The notes beneath the pieces were generated by a model that made no database searches, was not told the DNA's origin, and saw only the letters and a list, made by a program, of their open reading frames with translations. A stretch of 64,000 nucleotides of DNA from Amycolatopsis taiwanensis DSM 45107. Its GTDB lineage: Bacteria > Actinomycetota > Actinomycetes > Mycobacteriales > Pseudonocardiaceae. Below, piece by piece: positions 18,101 to 30,100 of the stretch (its first letter is position 1; the number at the start of each line of letters is the position of its first letter). The stretch is from the NCBI RefSeq assembly GCF_000519205.1, contig NZ_JAFB01000009.1, positions 48,484-112,483 on the forward strand, in the 5' to 3' direction. Both the position numbers and the translations under genes were made by a program.

Positions 18101-21100
18101 CGATGTTTTCCGCCATGAGGATCTTCCGCCGCTGGGCGACATCAGGCTGTCCGATGCCGTCCTGGACCGGGTTGTGGCGTCGCATGGACCGGAAGCCGTG
18201 GGCACCGGGGAATCCCGCATCGCGAGGACCTGGTTCGGCGAGGAGGGAAATCCGCGGCCGCTGATCCGCGAGCTCGTGAGCGATGTCGCCCGCCGTCCGG
18301 ACCGGGTGGTGCACGACGACGAGAGCGGATTGTGGGTCGCCCGTGGCGAGCGCCGGGGCCTTGTCGTGGACGTGATCGTCCAGCCGGACGGCCACATCGT
18401 GTTCGCCTCGCCCGCCGAGGGACCGCACGTCGAGGCGGCCCCGGGCGGCGACCGCGGTTCCTGGATCTCGCCGCTGGTGGAAGCGGTGCACACCGCGGAC
18501 GGAGCGATAGTGCTACCGGAAGCGGCCGGCTCGCCGGCCGATCTCGGCGCAGACCGGCCGTTGCCCTACACCGCCCGCCTGACCTCCGCCGACGATGTGA
18601 ATACCGTGCTGCACGAACTCGGTGAGCGCGGCTTCACCCGCGTCGGCGAGACCCCGGACGGCCGGATCGAGCTGCGCCACGAGGATTCCGGTCAGACCGT
18701 CCATTTGCGACTGGAAGCTCCGGCGCCCGTGGCGGCCGGGGAGCCTTCGGTGCCGGTTCCACTTCGGACGGCCGTGAACGGCATCGACGGCGCGGCCGTC
18801 ACCGCCGAGCCGGACGGGTCCACGCACACGGTCACCGTCCCGGCCGGCAGCTACGCGCGCGACGCCCAAGCCGTGGTGGACGACCTGGCGCGCCTCGGGT
18901 TCCAGCTCACGGACGTTGACGTCGCCTGGGGCCGGCAGGATGACCACGGCTGGGTCACCGAGTGGACCGAACCCGGCACCGGCCGGACACTCACGGTCCG
19001 GGTCACCACGGCGGAGGCGATCGACCACGCGCGCCGGCTCGCGGAGGTCGACGCCAAGATCGCCGAACTGCCGCGCGCCCAGCAGCTCGGACGTCTCTGG
19101 CTCGGTGCGCGCCGGCACGATCTCGTGGCGGGCACGCCCGTCCCGGACGGCGCGGACAAGCTGCGCCCGCCGGTTCGGCCCGAGGCCGAGCCAAACCCGA
19201 GCCCGGCCGCGGAGCCGGTCGCGCACGTCGTGGACGCTGGGGGGCAGGGCTGGCAGCACCCCGATCTGATGAACCATCCGGAAAGGCCGCCGCTGGACCG
19301 GATCCGGCTCGAGGACGACCGTGCCGTCCACGTTCTCGATGGTGACGGGACCGGTGGTGGACACCGCGCCGGCACCGGTAAGCCGGGCAAGTCGGAGTTT
19401 CCCCGGCGTTGGAACGACGACGAGTTCATCAAGGCCACCATCCTGGATGTCGCTGTCCACCCGGACCATGTCGAGTGGGAGGCGGAGCGGGGGAGCTGGC
19501 GGCTGACCGGTGAGCGCGACGGCGTGACGGTCGCCGTGGCTGTCCTGACCGACGGCTCGATTATCACGGCTTACCCCGAGCACGGCGACGGCGTGGTGAC
19601 GAACCCATTGCCCGCTCCTGAGCGTTCCACCGACCCGGCCACGATCGCGCCCAAGACTCTCCGGCGGGTAGTGAACAAGTTCGGGCCGGACAGCCGGATG
19701 CCAGGAGTCGAGAAGTTCCCGGGCGATTGGTTCGACAAAGCGAATCCGACCAAGTTCGAGACCATCCTCACCGGCATGGTGGACGAGGGGGTGCGGGCCA
19801 ACCGGCTCACGCCGAACCCGGAACGGTCCAATCAGGACTATGTGCTCGGCGACTACGATGGCACAAAAGCCGTGTTCGTCATCGACAAAGGCAACAAGAT
19901 CCTGGGGGTGGAGCCCCAGCCGGGTGATCCGTCCGTAACACAGAACCCCGAGGGAGGCCCTGGTGCTGAACGAGGAACAGGTCGCGACGCGAATGGCGAA
20001 CCTGGTGGAACGGTTCGCGGACCGGCTGACCCCGGCGCAGCGGGAGAGCGTGGCCCGCTATCGGAACGTGGGCGAATGGCTCCTGACCGTCCAGATGCTG
20101 CTGGGCGCGTTGAGCCGGGACAACCGGGCGATCTCGGCGAGGGAACGCGAGGAACTGCGGGAGTATCTGGCGACGTTCGCGGCGGTGACCCTGCCGGAAC
20201 AGCTGAAGGCGGCCCTTCAGCGAATGACGGACAGCCTGGCGACGCTGACCGTGGTGCCGAGTCTGAGCGAGCAGGAAATGATCCAGCGGGTCAGGACACT
20301 GCCGAAGGTGTTCGGGGAGCGGATTCCGGACGAGGATCGCTGGGAACTGACGGACGCGGAGAACGCCCGGGACTGGGTGGATCTGACGGAAGCGACCGTG
20401 GCCCTGTTGCGGAGGCACCGGGTTCCGGTGACACCCGAGGAACGACAGATGCTCTGGCTGCTGCTGGACGCGATGGATCTGTCCCGCGCGACGCTGGCGA
20501 AGCTGACCGTGAGGTAGTCGCTCCTCGCGCGGTCAGCAGGGAGGAAGCTCACCAGGATCTGCTGAACGTGCTCAACGGCGAGGACCGCCAAGCCGCCGAT
20601 GAGCTGTACCGGACGTACTACGACCGGCCGCGCGAGAGTGGACTCATCCAGCGAAAGTCGAGGGCCGCGACCTATCAGGGGCACGAGATCCCCCGGATCG
20701 AACGGGGCTCGGATGGTCTTTACCGGCTCAGGCCGGAGACCTCGAACTCCGTCGAGCCGTCTCACCCCGACACACCACCGGAGACCGGGGATCGCGGGAC
20801 CCTGCCCGAGGCAAGCTCCGATGAGCCGATCGGGGAAAGGCCCGATTCCCAGGCGACGGCCGAGACGAATGACCCGGCGGCGGATGGGCAGACAGGCTCC
20901 GATGAGCCGGCTCACCGGCACCTGACTCCCGCGGAGCATGGCAGCCACGTGCCGGGTGTGGTCGTCGAGGGGGGCACGCGGTGGGTTCGTGATGGTGACG
21001 GTTGGTACGTGGCCGAGCATGCCCCGATCCTGGACCGGGGCCCGAACGCGGATGGGACGCGGTTTGTCGACCTGCCGGCCGGGTCGAAGGCGGTGGTGGA

Positions 21101-24100
21101 CGGTTCGGGTGAGTTGCGGCATGTGGTGTTGCCGGACGGCGTCAGCTACGAGCGTGATCTGGCTGGCCAGTGGTCTCGGCCGCGGCACACCGAGGGTGAG
21201 CTGATCGTCAAGAAGATGGACGACCCGGTGCGGTTGGAGGTGGTCGACCCGGCCGGGGAGCGCTCGGAGGTGGTGCTTCCGGCGGAGAGCGAGATGGTGC
21301 ATGACAAAGCCATCGGCGAGACGGTGGCTTACCGGCAGGTGAAGGACGCGGACGGGAGATGGTTGCCGGAGCCGCGCACGTTCCTGCCGGACGGTCGTGG
21401 TGGTTGGGTCGAGATGGACACTCCGCCGCATCCGTCGGGGTACGAGGGTTGGCTGGCGAGCGCGAACCAGGCGCATGAGGCGGCGCGGACGTTGTACGAC
21501 ATCGCGGCCCGTTCGGCGCCGGATGTTCCGGAGCACCTGCGGCTGAGCACCATGTCCGACGACGCTGTGAAGGCGTTGTTGCATGGTTCGCGGGATGACG
21601 CGATCGCGGCGGTCTATGAGGCGGCTCACCGTAAGGACAAGGTGGCCTTGCGGTGGACACAGATGTCGGCGTCGAACGCGTTCGCCGAGGGCAGGATCGT
21701 GAACATGGCTGCCGGTGAGGGCAAGTCGTGGCTGTTCCTGGTGGACGCGGCCCGGCAGGCGGTACGTGATGGTGTCGACGCGGTGCACGTGATCACGACG
21801 CGCGGGAACCTGGCGGATCGGGAGCTCGAGCACTACCAGCAGTTGCTGGAACCGCTGGGTTTTGATGTGCACCGGATGAACCCGGACGACCCGCCGCCGG
21901 CGCCGGCGGATGGCCGGCCGGCGATTTATATCGGGACCAGTCAGGATGTGGGCTTCACGTTACTGAAGAAGGACGTGATTCCGGGGCAGAGTGCCGACGG
22001 TCGCATGGTGATCGATGCCAGTGTGGATGAGATCGATGAGGCGTTCGTCTATTCGAACACGCAGTACATCATCAGTGAGGGCGCGGGGAACCTGGCGCCG
22101 GAGCATGTGGCGGCACCGGTGCGGTCGGCGAGGAAATTCCTGACCGAGCAGCTGGCCAGCGGACGGCTCACGGAGGCGGATTTCGGTCGCCAGCCGGGGC
22201 AGCGTGGTGGGCCGGCGGTGTTGACCGAGGCGGCCAAGGCCAAGGTCGAGCAGATCCTCCTGGAGAGGGGTCTGTCGCATGAGGACATCGCGAAGCGGAT
22301 TGAGAAGCTGGACATGGCGGCCACCGCGCAGTGGGAATACGTCGAAAACGTGCACTACGTCCGGCACCTCGACAAGATTTACATCATCGATCAGACCACC
22401 CATGAGGTCATGTACGACCCGGAGACCTCCAGTGAAAGCCGGTGGAACGGGGGTTTGGCCCAGGCGATCGAGGCCAAACACGGTCTACCGATCCGGGATG
22501 ACCCGGCCACCAGCAAGAGTGTCACCGCCCAGCAGTTGTATGCCCGGGACGTCTATCACCGGGTGGTGGGCGCGTCGGGGACCGCGTCGGGCAAGGGCGA
22601 GTTGTTCGGCCGCCAGGGCCTGTCCGATCAGATCACCGACATTCCGCGGTACTACGAATCTCGCCTGATCAGAATCGGTGACCACGACGGTACCTATGTC
22701 AGCGCCGACGAGGGCGCGAAGGTGCGCTTGGCTGCCGAGCACATCCGCGACATGCAAGCCACCACCGGGCAACCGCAGTTGATCATCGCCCCCCGCAACG
22801 ATCTGGTCCCCGCGACCTCCGAGCAGCTGGACGCCTTGGGCGTGAAGCATGTCGCGATCCACGCCAAGTGGTTCCTGGACCAGGGCACCAACCGGGAGGC
22901 CGCGTTCAAGGAGGTCGCCAAGGCGGCCGGGGAAGTCGGCGCCGTCCTGGTGATCAACATGCAGGGTGCCCGCGGCTTCGACGTCTCCCTCAGCAACGCG
23001 GCCAAGGCCCTCGGTGGGCTGCACGTGCGGGTCCTCGGCCACTCCGACATATCCCGCGATATCGACATCCAGGCCGAAAACCGCGCCGCCCGCAGCGGTG
23101 ACCCCGGCAGCGTGAGCTACTACATCTCCCCCGACGACGACGCGTTCCAACTGTCCCACAACCCCGACGTGCAACTCGCCGTCATCCAGTACACCGACGC
23201 CCACACCGCCGACCAAGCCAACTCCACCTCCGAAACTCGCACCAATCTCGACCGAGCCGAACAAGACCTGCGCGATCTCGTCCCTGGCCTGCAAACCAAG
23301 GCCGAGGAAAATCTCGGCATCCACCACGACACCACCACCGCGCAACCCAACGCCCCGCCGACCGCTACCTCAACCCCGACCACAACTTCCGATACCCACG
23401 AACCACGACCTGAGCAACGACCACCCAGCTCGGCCGGCCACCCCATCGGTACCCACGACCCGGCGAATCAAGATCTGTCCGATTTAGACAGTGAGCAGGA
23501 GCCGCTGGCGCCGGACACCCCGGGGGAACCGCCCGCCGCGCCGAAGCCGGATGCTTCCGTCGAGCCGGAGCTGAAGCCGGATGTTCCGGTGGGCGAGCGG
23601 TCTGCTGCGCCTGAGCAGGGGGTCGGCTCGGCGCCTCATGGCACTCCGGACTCGTCCGTTGTGCAAAACGCGGACTCCGACGCGTCATCGTCCGGAGAAC
23701 AAAGCTTGCCGCACGGGGAAAGGGTCTCCCCGGAGCGGACCGGTGATGGTCTGGAACCGGCCTCCAGAGGGGAGGTTAACGAGGCCGCTCCGGACACGTC
23801 CACAACGGACAACGCCCCCGCTCGCGTGCCGTCGGTCGAAGACCACTTGCGGACGATCGAGGAGCAAATCGCGCGTGTCGCCGAAGATCCCGCGCTGGCC
23901 GCACATGCCGAGCGACTCGCGGGCTTGCGGGACCGGGCCCATGCGCTCGCCGGTCAGCCTGATGCGCATGCGTCGAGTCGGGATCTCGGCATCGACAGGC
24001 TGGCGAACCTGCGCGACCAACTGCGCGACTTCAGTCATGAGCTCTCCGAGTTCTGGGCAGCGCTCAACGCCGATGAGAAGGCGCTCCTGACCAGCCTGGG

Positions 24101-27100
24101 CTTCGAACCGTCCAGTTGGGACGCTCTCGACCGGGCGGCGCTCGTAGTGATCGGCCAGGACGAGCCGGTGTCGCCCGGTCGGCTTGTGGGGGTGCGCCGC
24201 TTCAGCCCGGCGATGGTCTTCCGGCAGTCCCGTGGCTTGCGGGACTTCGCCGGCACGGTCGCGGACCGGGTGGCGCAGGGGCCTGCTCAAGCGGTGAAGC
24301 GGGCCAGGGCTGATTATGCGCTGGCTTTGGGGGCGATTGATGAGGACGAGTCTTATTTGCCTTGGGTGGCGCAGCGGCTTGGTGAGCTGACTGATCAGCC
24401 TGTCGATGCTGAGCCGGTTGTGAGTGCGCTTGCGACGGTTTATCAGTTGACCGAGGGCGAGGTCCTGGCGCTGGTTTTGGAGCCGCGTGGTGTGGTTCAG
24501 AAGCGTGCTGTGACGGTTCCGCCGCCGGCGATCGCACGGGAGTTGACCGGTCAGGGTGCCGAGATCACTTTGCGTTTGGTCGGTGAGCGGCGGGAGCGGC
24601 TTTTGGCTGCGGCTGATGAGGCGGCCGGCCGGGTCGAAGAGGTGGAGCGGGACTGGGCCGAGGCTCGGGATGAGGCGCTTCGGGAGGTTGAGCAGGAGCA
24701 CGGCAGGGCCCTCGAGGCTGGTCTGCCGCGGTGGGCGGCTGATCAGGTGGTGTCGTCGGCGCGGGATCGGATTGTTGATGAGGGCACTCGGCCGAGGTTC
24801 GACCCGAAGCCGGATGACCCGAAGCTGACGGAGTCGTTCGGGTCGACGGGTCGGAGTGCCCGGAATTTGGTGGGGGTCCGGCGTGAGCTGGTGAGAGCGG
24901 TGCGGCTTGCGGAGCCTCCGCGTCGGGATGCTGAGCGCGAGTACCGTGTCGCGGCGGCGGAGCTTCGGTTGGCGCGGTCGAGGGTGGCTGGCCGTAAGAC
25001 TTCGGTGTCTGCTCTGTTGCGAAGCTCGGGTGGTGGCGAGGTCGCCGGCAACGTGGCGACGGCCCTTGACTTGCCGGTCCGGTATGTGACTGCTCGCCGG
25101 GCGACGGGGGAAGCCACGGCCGCTTCGTCTGCTGGTGGGAGTCTGTCTGAGCGGTTGCGTGCGGCCACCGACCGGGTCAGGGAGGACGAGGCCCGGCTGG
25201 AGCGCGCGATCATCGGCTTCCTGGTGGCCGAACAGGAGCGGGACAAAGCTCACCAGGACTACCTGGCAGAACTGAATGAGGTGATCGTCAAGGCAAGCGA
25301 TCAAGGGGTCTCGCTGGGGGAGATTTCCCGGCGTACCGGCTTGACCTACGCCGAGGTCACCGAGATCGCGCGCCGGGTGGTCAGCCCGGGTACCTCCGAG
25401 ACTCCGCCGCGGTATCGGCTTCCGGTGGTGGATGCCGTGCTCGAGTCGCGGGCGTTTTTGGCGCGTGCTGGGCGTCGCGTGTTCGGCATCAGCGCGATCA
25501 TCCCGGACGTAGCGGAGTTGATCCGCTTCTTTGATTCGTTGGATCCGGATGATCCGGCCTCTTTGCAGGCGTTGTTGGATAAGGGTGTTTCGCCGCGCAC
25601 GGCTGAGGCGCTGTTCCGTAATCGCTTGTCTACCAAGCATATGAGTGACGGCCACCACCATTTGCTTAGTTATGCGTTGGAACGAAAGACCTATCTCGGT
25701 GTTGGTAATGAGGAGTCGGAGCGGTCCCGGCTGGCCGAGGTGATGAGGTGGCTGAAGAACGAGCCGACGCGGAGCCTGGCCGAGAAGCAGTTGCGGTATC
25801 GCGAGGAGCTCGGTGACGAGGGCCGGATTTTGTATTCGGCGATCCGTGAGCGGGCGTTCGGTTTGGCGGCGGCGGGTGGTGCGACGTATTACGGGTTGAT
25901 CAATGGTCTGCGGGCTGGCCTGATTGATAAGAAGCATGTGTTGGAGATGCAGGGCAAGCTCGCGGACGTGTTGATGTTCAAGATGTATCGCGAGCTGCCG
26001 CCGGATGTGCGGTGGCGGGCGGATATCGGGGTGGTCGGCACCCGGATGGATATTCCGGGCGCGTTTGGCTATGACCTGTTGACGGTGATGTTGGGTTTCA
26101 CGAGCGGTGCTGAGCAGACGGCGGATAAGGAGGCGGTCGGGCAGCTGCTGGGGGATGAGGCCAACACGATCTACAGCCGGGCCTGGATCGCTCATCTTCA
26201 GCGGACGGTGGCCGCTGCGGTGCAGATCAAGAAGGACTTGGACGATCGCCGGTTCACCGAGGAGGGGGACGCGGCGCTGGCGAGGGACCTGGTGGTCGCG
26301 GATGGGCTGTCCTCGATGGACCAGGTCCGTTTCCTCGAACGCTTGGTGGAAAACGGCGACGCGTTGCGGGCGTTGTTGCGTGCGGTGGGCCGCGACAAGC
26401 TGGCGGAGAGCCTGCCCGAAAGCGTCCCGGAGATGTTCAATCCGCATTTCCTGGAGAAGATGCGGGCGAATCGCGAAACCGGTCAGATGACGCTGCTGCA
26501 TCACGACAACGGATGGGCGAGGGTCGGCCTGAACGGGTTGTTCGAGTCGGGGGCGCCGGATGAGCGTGGTCTGATGCCGATGATGGCGTTGCTCGAGCAC
26601 CATCCGGAGTTCCGGAACAACCACTTGACGTGGGCGCATCTGGGGGTAGGTAACTGGACGACGCTGACGGTTGATCACCTCGACCGGCTGGATTTGATGT
26701 TGGAGAAGTTCCCGGGGTTGAACTACGACTTTTCGTGGACGCCGCTGGGACAGTACATGGATGAAGATCCCGCGGTGTTCGAGCGGTTCATCGAGTTCGC
26801 GGCCAAGCATCAGGACCGGTTGTTGTTCGGATCGGATGGCATCAGTCAGATGCCCAGTGCGCAGATGTTCCGGCACTGGACGGAGATGGAGCCGGTCTTC
26901 GTCGCCATCATGGAACGTTACCCCGACGGTGCGGAGATCGTTTACAAGCTCGGTGGCGGTAACTACGTCAAGGCTCTGACGGAATCCGAGCGAGCGAGTA
27001 ATCAGCGGTTCGTCGACGAGTATTTCTCCGATCACCACGACGCGTGGGTCGAGGTCTTTTCGGAATTGCCGGAGTCCTTCCAGCAGGAGTTCCACGAGCG

Positions 27101-30100
27101 GGCGCGGCGGTTGCGACAGTTCTTCGAGCCCGATCCTTCTCGTGCTGTCGGTCCCGGGGTGGGTCCGGAGGAGTGGCAGGGGGATTGGCGGCGTAATCCG
27201 CAGATCCAGTCCTCGATCAGGGCGCACAAGATTGTCTATGGCGATTTCGGACGCGTCGCGTCCGCCGATGTTGTGCGTTCCGACGCCATGGCGAAGATCC
27301 GCAAGTCGGTCACCGATTATTGGCAGAACCGTCGGGAACGCGGCGGGTTGCGTCCGGTGGACACGGCCGATGATCTGGGCCTGCCGGTCACGGTGCAAGC
27401 CTTGGCTTCGGCGCATTATGCGTTGCAAGCGTCTGAAGGGCTCTCGCCTGAGGAGCGGCAGGAACTGGTCGAGCGCGTGTATCGCGATGTCGAGGACACC
27501 GAGCGTGGTCGTTTCGCTTCCGACGCTTCGCAGAATGAGTTGCGTAAGTTCTGGCGCCGGCGTGCCGTCGTCGGCTGGACCACGGTCGGGGCCACCGTGG
27601 CGACGGGGGTGACGGCATATGCGATGGGAAGCGTCCCGGCTCTGACGCCGGGCGCCGTCGCACTAGCGAGCGGCCTTCAGTTCGTGGTGCGGTCGGTGCT
27701 GTCGAACATCAAGAACGCGCATACGACGGAGTTGCGGGTCACTACCGAGTCGCTCATGGAACGGGAGCGCGTCGACTTCGAGGTGGTCAACCGGCTTGCG
27801 AAGATGTTCAAGAAGCTGCTGATCCACGACATCAGTCCGGGTGGGAAGAAATTCCGCGAACGCTTCGCGGAGCACGCCACAGAGGTGATGCAGGACATCC
27901 AGAAGAAGACTACGCAGTTCGCTATCGACTATCTCGCCACTATCCATTTCAGACTGCCGAGTGGTGTTACCGCCTGGAGCCGGCGGGTCTGGGCGAACAT
28001 GTTGTTCTCCCGGTGGAAGGACTACGTCAACCGGCTGGCCGGCGGGACGGTCGACTCGATCAACCGCCTGAATCCGCAGGCCGGGAAGCTCGGGCGTTTG
28101 TTCAACACGACCGTGGCCCTGACCTGGGTGGGGCATCTCCTGGTCCATCTGTATCAGGTGCTTACCCAGACCGGTTTGGCGCAGTGGGTGTCGGCGGGCT
28201 ATCTGCCGGTGGACGCGATTTTCGCCGCGACCACCCTGCCCGCGATCTGGTCCGCCTACGACAAGGCCGTGGGCCCCGGGCTGCGCAAACTGCACAACAT
28301 CGGTTTCCCCGTTCTGACCCTGGCCAACGCCGCACTGACTGTTCAGTACATCGCCGCCGGCCACTGGTTGCAGGCGGTCTCCGCGGTCAGCCTCACCGCG
28401 GGCACTGCCGTGCTGTCGAGGATGGGCATCAATATCGAGCTCAAGCGAGGGCGTGACTCCGCGAAGAAGGGGCCTGGCGCCATGTATGTGGCGCAAAGCG
28501 CTCTGCAGGGCGTCGGGTTGATGATGCTGAACCAGTCCCCGGAGATGATGGCGGCCGGGACGACGCTGGCGTTGTCGGGCCCGGCTATCTACCTCGCCCG
28601 TGGGGCCTGGAAGCGCTACCGCGCGCTCCGGCCGGCACCACGACACTCCTTCTACGAAGGCGACGCGCCACAACGCGCCCAACACCCCGAACTCACCGCA
28701 GCACCAGACACCAAACCAGACCACAACAACCCCCAACCCACCACGGCCCCGGAGACAGGGCCGAAGCGCCGTGTGGACCTCAAGGCGGCATTCGACGAGA
28801 TCCGTCGGAGCATGCTCAACCAGATCCCGGCGGACTTCAACCCGGACATGGCCGACCCGAGCAAGCGGAACGAGGAGCTGCAACACAAGTTCGCCCAGGT
28901 TCTACAAGAACACGACACCAGGGCTTCGAAGGCCGGGGAACAAAGCGAGGAGCAAAGCCGGCCGCGCGGGGAAAGGGTCTCCACAGACACGACTATCGCT
29001 CGCGTGCCGTCGGTCGAAGACCGCGTGCGGACGATCGAGGAGCAAATCGCGCGTGTCGCCGGAGATCCCGCGCTGGCGGCACATGCCGAGCGACTCGCGG
29101 GATTGCGGGACCGGGCCCATGCGCTGGCCGGCGTGCTTCCCGATCGGCCGTATGTTTACGTGTCGAGCCGGGATCTCGGCATCGACGGGCTGGCGAACCT
29201 GCGCGATCAACTGCGCGACTTCCGCCATGAGATCGGCGAGTTCCGGGCAGCGCTCAGCGCCGATGACAAGGAGTCCCTGACCCGCCTGGGGTTCGATCCG
29301 TCCACTTGGGACCTTCTCGATCCGGCCGCACTGGCCGAGGCCGATGTCTCCTTGGACGCCTACGGGCACCTACGGCCGTTCAGCCTGCTCGCGCTGGTCA
29401 GCTTGGTCGAACGGTACGCCCCGGCCGAGCTCACCGGCGACCGGCTGCTGGAGCGGACCTTCGACTTCCGGTTCCGGCTGGAGGTCCGCGACGACGATTT
29501 CCGGCCCCGAAGCGGTTGGTACGCGGTAAGCCTCACCGGCGCGCTGGATCGGGGCATGCAGGTGATACTCGCCGACGACCGGTCGAGGCAGCGGATATCG
29601 GACGTCGCCGCCCGCTTCGTCGGTGAGCTCGCGGTCGCCTCGGCGGATCTCGCCGCGCTGGTCGATCAAGCGAGGCCGGTGGCGACTTCGCTTGTCGACC
29701 TCGAGCGTCGTCGCGACCGTGCGGTGCTGACCAGCGCCCTCGACGCACAACGCGCGTTCATGCGCCGCTACGCCGACGAAGCCGGTCAGGTGTTCCTGAC
29801 GCCGTCCAATGTCTGGTTGCAGCACGCGAACTCCGGCGAACTCGACGACCAGATCGCCCGGCAGGTCCTCCGCGGCGGTGGGCTGAACCTAACCGCCGAT
29901 GCGGGCACCCGGTCCTTCTTCGCGGCGAGGGCACGAGGAACCGAACTGCGCGACGGAGAGTTCGTCCGGCCGGAAGTGATCACAGCAGGGCTGGACGTGA
30001 TCGCCGAAGCGGTGATGCGTGCCGAGCTCGAGTTCGGCTATCGCGACGACGGCGGCCTGCTGTCGCCGTGGGTCATGGGTGAGCTGAACCAGGCGATCGC

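Larger units (their letters stand above)
24180..28640 (+). repeat. Large in-frame duplicated block, copy A
   Basis: This block recurs at 59772-64000 with the same domain order. From about 25281 to 28393 corresponding bases are exactly 35,607 apart (a multiple of three) at both ends; two single-codon indels in between cancel. It codes for a coiled-coil start, an HTH-like helix pair (GVSLGEISRRTGLTYAEV), an amidohydrolase-like domain and several membrane helices. In its first half copy A uses many T-ending codons and TTG leucine, whereas copy B uses C/G-ending codons for the same residues. The last 2 kb of the two copies are much closer to identity. Confidence 0.92.
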
